Shown in pieces: positions 25,583 to 34,152 of a DNA stretch of 64,000 bases. How positions within the stretch are numbered: the stretch's first letter is position 1; each line of letters opens with the position of its first letter. The stretch is from contig CAZAEH010000002.1 in assembly GCA_964484255.1 (NCBI GenBank), positions 1 to 64,000 on the forward strand. Reading direction: 5' to 3'. The position numbers and the translations under genes are program-made. The stretch is from UBA6215 sp964484255 (GTDB lineage: Bacteria; Omnitrophota; Gorgyraeia; Pluralincolimonadales; Pluralincolimonadaceae). The notes under the pieces are model-generated. The model was not told the origin of the DNA. It saw only the letters and a list, made by a program, of their open reading frames with translations, and made no database searches.

Positions 25583-26436
25583 TTTACTATCTCTGTACCT
25601 ATTCCCTTGTCAGTGAATATTTCCAGCAATATGGCGTGGCTTAACCTGCCGTCGACTATATGGGTCTTCCTGACGCCCTTGGACAAAGCCGACATCACCG
25701 CCTTGACCTTTGGTATCATGCCCGATCTTATCACGCCTTTAGCGATAAGTCCCTCGGCTTCCTTTTTTCTTAAGGTCGGTATCAGGGTGTTCTCGTCCCC
25801 TTCTACCTTCAATATACCTTTTGTATCCGTTATAAGGACGAATTTCTCCGCCTTAAGCGCTGCCGCTATATCACAGGCAGCCAGGTCCGCGTTTATATTA
25901 TAAGCCTTGCCGTCACTGCCCCGGGCTACCGGTGTGATTATGGGTATCGCGCCGGCTTCTAATGTCTTCAGGACGGGTCTCGAGTTTATCGAGGTGATCT
26001 TTCCGACAAAACCAATATCTTTGCCGTTATGTAACAGTTTCCTTGCCCTGATTATCCCGTCCCTCTTGCCGCTCAAGGCCTTGGCCTTGCCGCCGAGCTC
26101 ATTTATGTGCACGGCTATCTGTTTGTTTGTCCTATCAAGTGTTTCATCGACTATTTTCATGGTCCTGGCATCAGTGACCCTTAACCCGTCAACGAATTTC
26201 GCTTCGAGTCCGGCTTCCTTCATCCTTGCGGTTATCCTCGGGCCTCCGCCATGGACTATGACGGGCCTTATCCCGACCAGGCTCATGAAGATAATATCCT
26301 GGAAGACCCCGGATATGACCTTTTTGTCTTCCATCATGCTGCCGCCGGCCTTTATGACTACCGTCTTACCCCTGAATCTCTTGATATAAGGAAGTGCCTC
26401 TATCAGGACGTCGGCTTTCCTAATTATACCTTGCAT
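25579..26436 (-). CDS. argB: Acetylglutamate kinase
   Basis: Phosphorylates N-acetylglutamate. The 285-residue amino-acid-kinase fold shows VVIKAGGSMM, VIVHGGGPRIT, VDGLRVTDARTM and the NADLAACDIAAAL region. The N-terminal helix before the first strand is typical of the hexameric, arginine-inhibited class, so feedback control is likely but not proven. Overlaps argJ by 17 bases. Confidence 0.95.
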   Translation of the reverse strand: MQGIIRKADVLIEALPYIKRFRGKTVVIKAGGSMMEDKKVISGVFQDIIFMSLVGIRPVIVHGGGPRITARMKEAGLEAKFVDGLRVTDARTMKIVDETLDRTNKQIAVHINELGGKAKALSGKRDGIIRARKLLHNGKDIGFVGKITSINSRPVLKTLEAGAIPIITPVARGSDGKAYNINADLAACDIAAALKAEKFVLITDTKGILKVEGDENTLIPTLRKKEAEGLIAKGVIRSGMIPKVKAVMSALSKGVRKTHIVDGRLSHAILLEIFTDKGIGTEIVK

Positions 26437-27619
26437 TTATCTTAATATACCTTTCGGTGAGGTCGCATGTCCACGCGGTAGCAGACGCTTTCCCTGATCC
26501 GAGGTCCACCCTTATCAGGATCTCCTTTTTCTTCATCTGTTTTTTGGCCGCGGCCCTGAGTTCGGGCCTTGCAGATCCCGAGCTCACCACTTTTACCCCG
26601 TTAAGGGATATATCCAGTTTCGTTGCGTCAAATTTAACGCCGGAGGCCCCTGCCGAAGAGGCTATCCTGCCTACATTAGGGTCCTCTCCTGCCACTGCTG
26701 TTTTTACAAGGTTCGAGTTCGCTATCTCCATGGCGACCTTCTTGGCATCATCCGCGCTCTTGGCGCCCGTTACATTAACCTCGATGAACTTGGAAGCGCC
26801 TTCTCCGTCCCTGGCCACCGATTTTGCCAATGAGATCATAACAAAATCCAGCGCCGAACAAAACTTAATGTAGTCCGGGGAACCTTTCCTTATCCGGGGA
26901 TTCATTGCCATGCCATTAGCAAGCAACAGGACCGTATCATTCGTGCTCATATCACCGTCAACGGTCACCATGTTGAAAGATTTATCCGTTGCTGCTTTAA
27001 CCGAACTCCTAAGCGCCGCCAGCTCAATATCAGCATCGGTAGTGATAAAACAGAGCATCGTAGCCATGTTCGGGTATATCATCCCTGAACCCTTGGCAAT
27101 GGCACCTATCTTGACCGTTCTTCCGGCTATCGATAATGATACGGCAACCTCCTTGGCAACAAGGTCAGTTGTCATTATGGCTTTTGCCGCCATCGTCCCG
27201 CCGTGCCTGCTCAAGGACTGCGCCAGCTGCGGAACAGCCGCTATTATCTTAGGCACGGGCAACGGCTTGCCTATTATACCCGTCGAGGCAACAAGAACGT
27301 CATCTCTGTCGATGCACAAAGCGCCGGAAACGGAAGCGGCAGTCTGTTTTGCGCATTTCACCCCTGCCTTTCCGTTCATGCAATTCGCATTCCCGCTATT
27401 GGCGATTATTGCCTGGGCGCAAGCATCCTTCAGGTTTGATTCGGTCAAAAGGACAGGGGCTGCTTTGACCGAATTCGTGGTCCAGACGCCTGCAGCGACC
27501 GCAGGGACCCCTGAGAATATAAGCGCAAGGTCGAGACCCTTCTTTTTGATCCCGCAATGCATACCGGAAGCAAAAAAACCCTTAGGCGCAGCGACTGACC
27601 CCTTTATCACCTTCATCAA
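26420..27619 (-). CDS. argJ: Glutamate N-acetyltransferase / amino-acid acetyltransferase
   Basis: Recycles the acetyl group from acetylornithine to glutamate. The 399-residue precursor shows the self-processing site GMIYPNMATMLCFITTD, where Thr becomes the nucleophile of the beta subunit, plus IIANSGNANC and the oxyanion GSGMI. Whether it is mono- or bifunctional cannot be seen. A separate ArgA-like gene at 35906 suggests acetylglutamate can also be made de novo by another enzyme. Overlaps argC by 4 bases. Confidence 0.95.
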   Translation of the reverse strand: MMKVIKGSVAAPKGFFASGMHCGIKKKGLDLALIFSGVPAVAAGVWTTNSVKAAPVLLTESNLKDACAQAIIANSGNANCMNGKAGVKCAKQTAASVSGALCIDRDDVLVASTGIIGKPLPVPKIIAAVPQLAQSLSRHGGTMAAKAIMTTDLVAKEVAVSLSIAGRTVKIGAIAKGSGMIYPNMATMLCFITTDADIELAALRSSVKAATDKSFNMVTVDGDMSTNDTVLLLANGMAMNPRIRKGSPDYIKFCSALDFVMISLAKSVARDGEGASKFIEVNVTGAKSADDAKKVAMEIANSNLVKTAVAGEDPNVGRIASSAGASGVKFDATKLDISLNGVKVVSSGSARPELRAAAKKQMKKKEILIRVDLGSGKASATAWTCDLTERYIKINARYN

Positions 27620-28644
27620 GCCAGACCTGTCCTTTCGTCAAAACCTTGCATAAGGTTCATGTTGTGCACCGCCTGCGAAGAGGCGCCTTTATACAGATTG
27701 TCTATCGCGGTAACGGCTATAACCCTCCTGCCCGTCACTTTTATACCGATATCGCAAAAATTGGTGCCCAGGACATCTTTAGTCTCCGGGAAAATATTTT
27801 CCGCCAGCACCCTTACGAAAGGCACCCCTTTATAGTAGCCCTTGAACACCTCCAAGACCGAGGAGGTGTCCATATCCTTGCTCAAGGTCATATATATGGT
27901 CGAGAGTATACCCCTGTTCATGGGAACAAGGTGCGGAGTAAACACAACCTCGACCGGACCTCCCGATACCCCCGAAAGCTCTTGGTCTATCTCAGGCATA
28001 TGTTGGTGCCGATTGACCTTATAAGCCTTAAGGTTTTCGTTGACTTCCGCAAAAAGAAGGCTCACGGCCGGTGTCCTGCCGGCGCCTGTGGCTCCCGATT
28101 TAGCATCAATGATTATCCCGCCGCCGTCAATAAACTTGCCGGCCAGGAGAGGCATTATACCCAACAGGCTCCCTGTCGGGTAACAGCCCGGGTTTGCGAC
28201 CAGCTTTGCCGAGGTTATTTTTTGCTTGTTAACCTCCGGAAGGCCGTATACTGCGCTGCCAAGCAATTCGGGACTCGCGTGCTTTACCCCGTACCACTTT
28301 TCGTATTCAGCCGCACCCTTAAGCCTGTAATCTGCGCTCAGGTCAACGACTTTCTTCCCTGCCTTAAGAAAATCCGGGACAAATAACATGGAAACCTTAT
28401 GCGGCAAGGCCAAAAATATGAAATCCGCGGCCTTGCATATTGAAGGCACATTAACATTCTCGCAGGCAAGGTCCAGCCGGCCCCTGAAGACAGGGAAAAT
28501 ATCGGAGATCTTTTCGGATCCCTCAAGCCTCCTGCTTACGGAAGAGATACATACATCAGGATGCCTCAAGAGGATCCTTATCAGCTCACAACCGGCATAA
28601 CCTGTCGCGCCTACTATAGCCACTTTCAGCTTATCTTTAGCCAT
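27616..28644 (-). CDS. argC: N-acetyl-gamma-glutamyl-phosphate reductase
   Basis: First gene of the arginine/lysine operon. The 342-residue NADP-dependent dehydrogenase has VGATGYAGCELIRIL at its N-terminus, the active-site Cys in ANPGCYPTGSLLG, and RHQHMPEIDQEL. A leader of about 36 bases separates it from a TATAAT box that lies beside the rpsI terminator. Confidence 0.95.
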   Translation of the reverse strand: MAKDKLKVAIVGATGYAGCELIRILLRHPDVCISSVSRRLEGSEKISDIFPVFRGRLDLACENVNVPSICKAADFIFLALPHKVSMLFVPDFLKAGKKVVDLSADYRLKGAAEYEKWYGVKHASPELLGSAVYGLPEVNKQKITSAKLVANPGCYPTGSLLGIMPLLAGKFIDGGGIIIDAKSGATGAGRTPAVSLLFAEVNENLKAYKVNRHQHMPEIDQELSGVSGGPVEVVFTPHLVPMNRGILSTIYMTLSKDMDTSSVLEVFKGYYKGVPFVRVLAENIFPETKDVLGTNFCDIGIKVTGRRVIAVTAIDNLYKGASSQAVHNMNLMQGFDERTGLA

Positions 28645-28679
28645 TCTTATTTAATGTCCTTTCATCTTCCCGAAATTTG

Positions 28680-28709
28680 ATTATAAAATAAAAACGCCTA
28701 TTCCGTCAA
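28680..28709 (-). promoter_or_regulatory. Putative promoter of the arg-lys operon, overlapping the rpsI terminator
   Basis: On the minus strand TTGACG (28704-28709) and a perfect TATAAT (28680-28685) are 18 bases apart. The -35 box straddles the edge of the loop of the rpsI terminator hairpin, and the spacer contains the hairpin's descending arm and its T-tract. Five of six -35 and all -10 positions match the sigma-70 consensus. I see no clear arginine-repressor palindrome. Confidence 0.65.
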
Positions 28710-28735
28710 GCACGAAGTCCCGTCGGAATAGGCGT
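28694..28735 (-). terminator. Intrinsic terminator of rplM-rpsI
   Basis: The arms ACGCCTATTCCG (28694-28705) and CGGAATAGGCGT (28724-28735) pair perfectly over 12 bases around an 18-base loop. On the minus strand the hairpin is followed by TTTTATTTTAT. It begins 24 bases after the rpsI stop codon, a standard rho-independent terminator layout. Confidence 0.88.
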
Positions 28736-28759
28736 AATTATTGCCTTATATATAAAGCG

Positions 28760-29155
28760 TCAACGTTTAGTCCATTGGAACCGTTTGCGTGCTCCTTTTT
28801 GTCCGTATTTCTTTCGTTCCTTCATGCGGGGATCGCGGGTCAGTAACCCACGGCCGCGCAATGCGGAGCGAAAGTTGGAATCGGCCTTAAGCAAGGCGCG
28901 AGCAATACCAAGACGCACCGCCCCTGCCTGGCTTGAGACTCCGCCACCGGCCACATTGATCTTTATATCGTATTTGGCCGCGGTCTGCGTAGCATCCAGC
29001 GGCTCTTTAAGGACCATCCTCAGGGTCTCCCTTGGGAAATAGTCATCTAAAGCCCTGTTATTGACAAGTATCTGGCCGGAACCGGTTTTCAAGGTCACCC
29101 TTGCCGTCGATTCCTTCCTCCTGCCTGTTCCCTGATATTTAGCCTGTGCTTCCAT
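28760..29155 (-). CDS. rpsI: Ribosomal protein uS9
   Basis: Small-subunit ribosomal protein of 131 residues. The family pattern is clear: YQGTGRRKESTARV at the N-terminus, VNVAGGGVSSQAGAVRLGIARAL in the core (seen here as INVAGGG...), and the basic C-terminal tail KYGQKGARKRFQWTKR that reaches the P-site tRNA. Forms the usual operon with rplM, 13 bases upstream. Confidence 0.97.
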   Translation of the reverse strand: MEAQAKYQGTGRRKESTARVTLKTGSGQILVNNRALDDYFPRETLRMVLKEPLDATQTAAKYDIKINVAGGGVSSQAGAVRLGIARALLKADSNFRSALRGRGLLTRDPRMKERKKYGQKGARKRFQWTKR

Positions 29156-29168
29156 CTCTCTCCTGCGA

Positions 29169-29585
29169 TTAGACCTTTAAGGTCTGCGGTTTCTGAGCGG
29201 ACATGTCATGCTCTTTGCCCGCGAACACTTTCAACCTTCCCAGTGCGCTCTTGCCTACCTTATTCCTGGGAAGCATGCCTTTGACCGCATGGGTTATAAC
29301 ATACTCCGGTTTCCTCTTAAGAAGCGACTCCAGTTTCTCCGTCTTCCTTCCTCCCGGATACCCGGAATACCAGTCATATTCTTTTTCGACCGGCTTCTTC
29401 CCGGTAACTTTTATCTTTGCAGCATTTACAACAACAACCCCGTCGCCCATATTTAAGTCTCTGCGGTACGTGGGTTTATGCTTTCCGGAAAGTACGCGCG
29501 AAACAGCTACGGCAAGCCTTCCGAGGACGACATTATCGGCGTCCACAATATACCATTTCTCTGACGTTTTTTGTTCCTTTACCAT
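29169..29585 (-). CDS. rplM: Ribosomal protein uL13
   Basis: Large-subunit protein of 138 residues. Seen are WYIVDADNVVLGRLAVAVSRVLSGKHKP, the VVVNAAKIKVTGKK strand, the YSGYPGG loop and the HAVKGMLPRNKVGKSALGRLKVF motif. It has its own promoter and starts the ribosomal pair. Confidence 0.97.
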   Translation of the reverse strand: MVKEQKTSEKWYIVDADNVVLGRLAVAVSRVLSGKHKPTYRRDLNMGDGVVVVNAAKIKVTGKKPVEKEYDWYSGYPGGRKTEKLESLLKRKPEYVITHAVKGMLPRNKVGKSALGRLKVFAGKEHDMSAQKPQTLKV

Positions 29586-29627
29586 CTTCTTTGGCCTTCC
29601 TTGCTTGGTTAATGTTAAGAAGTTACA

Positions 29628-29655
29628 ATTTTATCATAAAATATGTTTTTGTCAA
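29628..29655 (-). promoter_or_regulatory. Promoter of rplM-rpsI
   Basis: Minus strand: perfect TTGACA (29650-29655), 16-base spacer, TAAAAT (29628-29633, five of six matches to TATAAT). It lies in the 77-base gap between the MetS-like small gene and rplM, leaving a leader of about 35 bases. This is one of the strongest promoters in the window, as expected for ribosomal genes. Confidence 0.8.
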
Positions 29656-29662
29656 GGATATT

Positions 29663-29770
29663 TTAGTCTAAACCTGACTTCTTTGAGAATATCTTGTAAA
29701 AACAGAATGCCGCAAGAACCAATATAAACCCCCAGGACAAGATCAGGAATAACCAGCCCCAGGTATTCAT
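29663..29770 (-). CDS. MetS-like small accessory subunit of the NSS transporter
   Basis: A 35-residue hydrophobic peptide starting MNTWGWLFLILSWGF, with one transmembrane helix (about residues 5-26) and a short basic tail ending KIFSKKSGLD. Its ATG overlaps the stop of the symporter gene as ATGA, so the two are translationally coupled. Tiny single-helix partners (MetS type) are known directly downstream of bacterial NSS-family transporters such as MetP. The size, helix and position match that class, though no search could be run. Confidence 0.75.
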   Translation of the reverse strand: MNTWGWLFLILSWGFILVLAAFCFYKIFSKKSGLD

Positions 29771-31344
29771 CTATTTGCCTCCTCTTTTCCGGTACGTTTT
29801 GCCTTCTTCCTCCACGCTATCCTGACCATTATGGAAAGTACCGCGATCATAAGGGCCAGCATGAGCCGCGTACCGAGCACATAGGGCCTGTCGGCTTCGG
29901 AGACATTCGCCATGAATATATTATCCCTTCCGTCCTTAGAGATAAAAAACGACCCGAGGATAACTATAAGGAATACGGGCGTAACGAACCTCATTATGAA
30001 CTTGTATATCCGCGGTATCCTGAGCTCGGCCCCATGGTGCATCTCCTCCCAGGCCTTGTCTATGCCGAAGACCCATGTGAACAGGATAGTCTCGATAGTG
30101 GCAAATAGGACGAGGCAGAAAGTCCCTCCCCAAAAATCAAGCTCATTGACGGCGCCGCGGCCCAGCAGGAAAATCGAAGGCTGGCATAATACGAACGTTG
30201 CAACACCGAAAATAGTAACCGCTTTCTTCCTGCTGATATTGAATTCATCTTCAAGGAATGCAATAGCCGGCTGCGAAAGCGACAACGAAGATGTTATCCC
30301 AGCCAGGAACAGCATCATGAACCACAGGAACCCGAATACCGCCCCTAACGGTATCTTCTCGAATATCAGCGGCATGGTGACAAAACTCAGGTTGAATGCT
30401 CCGCTCTTCGCCACATCCTGCGCGCCGACAGGCCCGAAGAACACATATGAGGCGGTTATCACTATACTTCCCCCGAGTATCACCTCGGCGAGTTCGTTCA
30501 TGCTTACGGCGGTCAAACCTGACAGGGTAACGTCGTCTGTCCTCTTCAGGTAACTGGCATAGGTCAATATGACACCAATGCCTACGCTCAGGGTAAAGAA
30601 AGTCTGTCCTGAAGCTGCGAGCCAAACCTTGGGGTCCTTGAGTGTCGAAAGGTCAGGGTTCCACAAAAAACCCAACCCGTTGAGAGAGCTCCAGTCCGGG
30701 TGGCTGATGTCGGGTACCCCCAGCGTAAGTACTCTGACCGCGATGAGTCCTGCGAACAGGAAGAGCGCGGGCATCGCGAACCTGCAAAGCTTCTCTATAC
30801 CTCCCTTTATACCGTAATATATGACAAATATGTTAAGTGCGAAGGTGATAAGGAAAAATACGTAAGCCGGTTGCATAGAATTGAAATACTCGTTCTTCTC
30901 CAGACCCTGGAAAGCGCCCAGGAACGATTGCATCTGTGACTGCGACGTAGCACCGGCGTATTTGCCCGTAAGAGCAAAAAAGCTGTACGCAAGCGTCCAG
31001 GATTCAATATAGGTGTAATATATCAGTATGGCCAACGGACCAAAGATGCCTATCACGCCAAAATATTTTATGAAACGGTTCTTCCTCCAGACCGAATGGA
31101 ATATGCCGGGAGCGGTACCGTGTCCAAACCCTCCGCCGTAGCGGCCCAAGGCCCATTCGATCCACATAAGAGGGATACCCAACAGGAGCAGTGATATAAA
31201 ATACGGGATCATGAAAGCGCCGCCTCCGTTCTGCGCAGCTTGGACAGGGAATCTTAAAAAATTACCCAGACCCACGGCGGAACCGGCTACGGCCATTATT
31301 ATCCCGAGCTTGGAGCCCCAAGCCTGCCTCTTACGTTCAGACAT
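29767..31344 (-). CDS. Sodium-dependent transporter, NSS (SNF) family
   Basis: A 525-residue integral membrane protein of the LeuT fold. The first helix bears the unwound sodium/substrate site GSAVGLGNFLRFP, followed by NGGGAFMIPYF; about 11-12 transmembrane helices can be traced. The family imports amino acids with sodium. The substrate cannot be read from sequence. A short MetS-like peptide is encoded at its end, favouring a MetP-type methionine/alanine role, but this is inference. Start overlaps truA by 8 bases. Confidence 0.9.
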   Translation of the reverse strand: MSERKRQAWGSKLGIIMAVAGSAVGLGNFLRFPVQAAQNGGGAFMIPYFISLLLLGIPLMWIEWALGRYGGGFGHGTAPGIFHSVWRKNRFIKYFGVIGIFGPLAILIYYTYIESWTLAYSFFALTGKYAGATSQSQMQSFLGAFQGLEKNEYFNSMQPAYVFFLITFALNIFVIYYGIKGGIEKLCRFAMPALFLFAGLIAVRVLTLGVPDISHPDWSSLNGLGFLWNPDLSTLKDPKVWLAASGQTFFTLSVGIGVILTYASYLKRTDDVTLSGLTAVSMNELAEVILGGSIVITASYVFFGPVGAQDVAKSGAFNLSFVTMPLIFEKIPLGAVFGFLWFMMLFLAGITSSLSLSQPAIAFLEDEFNISRKKAVTIFGVATFVLCQPSIFLLGRGAVNELDFWGGTFCLVLFATIETILFTWVFGIDKAWEEMHHGAELRIPRIYKFIMRFVTPVFLIVILGSFFISKDGRDNIFMANVSEADRPYVLGTRLMLALMIAVLSIMVRIAWRKKAKRTGKEEANR

Positions 31345-32080
31345 TACGGTATTTTACCTCCATAAGGCAAAGTCCCCTGGCCGGGGCGGTTTCCCCCGCT
31401 TGTCTCCTGTCCTTCGCCCTGAGAATGCGGGTCATGCTGCCAACGGGTATTTTCCCGCGGCCTATGTCCAACAATGTGCCCACAATGTTCCTTACCATGT
31501 TATACAGGAACCCGTCTCCTTCAATATCTATCTCTATCTGTTCGCCCTTCTTCCTGAGCGAAAGCCTCCTGATGGTCCTCACCGAGGAACGCTCTATCCT
31601 GTCGGCAGCCTGAAAAGACTTGAAGTCGTGTCTGCCGGTAAGTATTTTTGCCTCTTTCTTCATTAAAGCAAAGTTCAATTTATACGGGATGTGGACCGTA
31701 AAATCCCTCCTGACAGCAGAAGGCGAAGGCCCGTTTATGATAGTATACCTGTATGTCTTGGATATCGCGTCGAACCTGGAATGGAACGCGTAAGGGACCT
31801 CAAGGCATGACTTAATTACTATATCCCTTGGAAGGACGCCGTCAAGGGCCTTTTGTAACTTGTCGACGGGCATCTTCGAGTCGGTATGGAAATTCGCAAC
31901 ATGTCCAAGAGCATGGACGCCGGAATCGGTACGGCCGCAAGAGATAAGCCGCGCTTTGCGGCTTGTCAACCGTTTGAGCGCGGCTTCTATTGTCTCCTGG
32001 ATGGTCCTTGCGTTCTTCTGCGTCTGCCATCCGGAATATGCCGTACCGTCGTATTCTATTTTGAGCAGGATATTACGCAT
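31337..32080 (-). CDS. truA: tRNA pseudouridine(38-40) synthase
   Basis: Modifies uridines 38-40 in the anticodon stem-loop. The 247-residue product has IEYDGTAYSGWQTQKNARTIQ at the start, the catalytic Asp in SCGRTDSGVHALGHV, and YRYTI and FLYNMVRNIVGTLLDIG later. It overlaps the 3' end of asd by 25 bases, so its translation is likely coupled. Confidence 0.95.
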   Translation of the reverse strand: MRNILLKIEYDGTAYSGWQTQKNARTIQETIEAALKRLTSRKARLISCGRTDSGVHALGHVANFHTDSKMPVDKLQKALDGVLPRDIVIKSCLEVPYAFHSRFDAISKTYRYTIINGPSPSAVRRDFTVHIPYKLNFALMKKEAKILTGRHDFKSFQAADRIERSSVRTIRRLSLRKKGEQIEIDIEGDGFLYNMVRNIVGTLLDIGRGKIPVGSMTRILRAKDRRQAGETAPARGLCLMEVKYRNV

Positions 32081-33087
32081 TCGGCTATCTGCACGGCATT
32101 TGTTGCGGCCCCTTTTCGCAGATTATCCGCGACAACCCAAAGCCACAAACCGTTCTTCACGAAACAATCGCGGCGTATACGCCCGACGAACGTCTCGTCC
32201 CTTCCCTCGGCATCCTTGGGCATGGGATAGAGCCCTTTTACGGGATCGTCGACCACTACAACACCCGGTGCTTTTGAAAGCAGTTTCTTCACGGCAGCGG
32301 GAGTTATAGTTTTAGCCGTTTCAATATAGACGGATTCCGAATGGCCGGTCCTTACCGGTACGCGGACTGTCGTTGCCGAGACCTTTATCTTGCCGTCATG
32401 CATTATCTTATGGGTCTCTTTAACGAGCTTCCATTCCTCGCTGGTATAATCGCAGTCGGTAAAACCCCCTATCTGGGGAAAGACGTTGTATGCCAGCTGC
32501 TGCGGCATCGAACGCTCGGTATCCACATGTACGTTGCTGAACCCGCAGGCAGCTATGGCAGCATTCTCCGCCTTAAGCTGTTCCACGGCGCTCTTGCCGG
32601 CCCCCGACGATGCCTGAAGGGTAGTGACTATTATCCTCTTAAGGCCGGCCTTTTTGCGTATAGGTTCAAGGGCCACTACCATCTGTATAGTCGAGCAGTT
32701 AGGATTAGCTATTATACCCTTGTGCTTCTTGACGTCCTTACCGTTGACTTCCGGGACAACAAGCGGCACATCCGGGTCCATGCGGAAATCGGCTCCGTTA
32801 TCTATGACGATACAACCCCTTTTTACCGCCTCCTTAGCATAAGTGACTGCTGCACCCTTCTCGCCTTCCGTTCCAGCGAAAAGAGCTATATCCATCCCTT
32901 CGAAACCTTCGGGGGAAACCGCCTGCACGGCATATTTCCTGCCGTCAACTTCGATCTCCCTTGCGCTGCGGGCCAGCACTTTCAATTCACCGACAGGGAA
33001 ATTCCTTTGGCTAAGGACGCGCAGCATTTCAATGCCTACAACTCCCACGCCGACTACGGCAACATTGTACCTGTTCTTCTTTTTCAT
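32056..33087 (-). CDS. asd: Aspartate-semialdehyde dehydrogenase
   Basis: Reduces aspartyl phosphate to aspartate semialdehyde, the branch point for lysine (dapA), threonine and methionine. The 343-residue protein shows VVGVGVVGIEMLRVL, FAGTEGEKGA, the catalytic Cys in IANPNCSTIQMV, the QASSGAGKSAVEQL loop, and RTGHSESVYIET with the active-site His. Placed between leuB and truA, away from the dap genes it serves. Confidence 0.95.
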   Translation of the reverse strand: MKKKNRYNVAVVGVGVVGIEMLRVLSQRNFPVGELKVLARSAREIEVDGRKYAVQAVSPEGFEGMDIALFAGTEGEKGAAVTYAKEAVKRGCIVIDNGADFRMDPDVPLVVPEVNGKDVKKHKGIIANPNCSTIQMVVALEPIRKKAGLKRIIVTTLQASSGAGKSAVEQLKAENAAIAACGFSNVHVDTERSMPQQLAYNVFPQIGGFTDCDYTSEEWKLVKETHKIMHDGKIKVSATTVRVPVRTGHSESVYIETAKTITPAAVKKLLSKAPGVVVVDDPVKGLYPMPKDAEGRDETFVGRIRRDCFVKNGLWLWVVADNLRKGAATNAVQIAECVISCSK

Positions 33088-33096
33088 CTTTCTTCC

Positions 33097-34152
33097 TTAT
33101 ATCATATCGGCAACCATATCGCCGACCTCGCTTGTCGAATAACCCATCTTCCCCGCGGCAAGGGATTTCAGTTTCGTATTAACCAGTTTGATGACCGCAT
33201 CCTCTATGGCTTTAGCCGCCTCTGCTTCCCCGAGGGTCTCAAGCATCATCCCTCCGGCACATATGGCAGCCAAAGGATTTATGACATTACGGCCCGTGTA
33301 CTTGGGAGCGGACCCGCCAATAGGCTCGAACATGGATACGCCTTTTGGGTTGATATTGCCGCCTGCCGCAATACCCATGCCGCCCTGTATCATGGCACCA
33401 AGATCGGTGATTATATCCCCGAAGATGTTATCCGTTACGATGACATCGAACCATTCCGGGTTCTTGACAAACCACATCGTAGTGGCATCGACATGTGCGT
33501 AATCGGTAGTAATGTCGGGGTATTCCTTTGCCACTTCGTTAAATGTCCTTTGCCAAAGGTCCCACGCGTATGTAAGGACGTTGGTCTTTCCGCAGAGCGT
33601 AAGTTTCTTGCGCTTATTGCGTTTCCTGCAATATTCGAAAGCATAACGCACGCACCGTTCCACGCCTTTACGCGTATTGTATGATATCTGTATCGCGACT
33701 TCGTCATTGGTACCCTTCTTCTGGAACTCGCCCAGGCCCTTATATATACCTTCGGAATTTTCGCGAACGACTACGAAATCGATGTCCTCAGGCTTCTTGT
33801 CCTTCAGGGGGCAATATGCCTCGTTATATAATTTAACCGGTCGAAGGTTGATATACTGGTCTAGGGAAAAGCGCAGCTTCAGCAGTATCCCCTGCTCAAG
33901 TATCCCGGGTTTAACTTCCGGATGCCCGATAGCCCCGAGGAATATGGCCTTGTACTTCTTCAGCTCTTCGATATCCCTATCCTCAAGGGTCTTGCCGGTC
34001 CGAAGATAACGCTCTCCCCCGAAATCAAATATCTTCGTCTCATAGCCGAATCCGAACTTTTGCGACGCGGCCTTGATTACCTTAAGCCCTTCGTTTACGA
34101 CTTCCGGGCCCGTCCCGTCTCCCGGTATCACAGCTATCCTATAATCACTCAT
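33097..34152 (-). CDS. leuB: 3-Isopropylmalate dehydrogenase
   Basis: Beta-decarboxylating dehydrogenase of leucine synthesis, 351 residues from ATG 34152. Motifs: VIPGDGTGPEVV, VVRENSEGIYKG, the metal-site DNIFGDIITDLGA and HGSAP-like GGSAPKYTGRNVINPLA. The related isocitrate and homoisocitrate dehydrogenases are hard to exclude from sequence, but leuC and leuD directly upstream settle the role. A longer frame to 34326 runs back into leuD. The chosen ATG overlaps the leuD stop as ATGA. Confidence 0.9.
   Translation of the reverse strand: MSDYRIAVIPGDGTGPEVVNEGLKVIKAASQKFGFGYETKIFDFGGERYLRTGKTLEDRDIEELKKYKAIFLGAIGHPEVKPGILEQGILLKLRFSLDQYINLRPVKLYNEAYCPLKDKKPEDIDFVVVRENSEGIYKGLGEFQKKGTNDEVAIQISYNTRKGVERCVRYAFEYCRKRNKRKKLTLCGKTNVLTYAWDLWQRTFNEVAKEYPDITTDYAHVDATTMWFVKNPEWFDVIVTDNIFGDIITDLGAMIQGGMGIAAGGNINPKGVSMFEPIGGSAPKYTGRNVINPLAAICAGGMMLETLGEAEAAKAIEDAVIKLVNTKLKSLAAGKMGYSTSEVGDMVADMI

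Noticed and set aside
12640..28644. Arginine-repressor operators or a lysine riboswitch in the argC leader
   Set aside because: The leader is under 40 bases after the predicted start of transcription and holds no clear ARG-box palindrome; it is too short for a lysine riboswitch.
32341..33684. 447-codon plus-strand reading frame opposite asd and leuB
   Set aside because: Antisense to two certain genes, with no promoter, ribosome site or protein family features.
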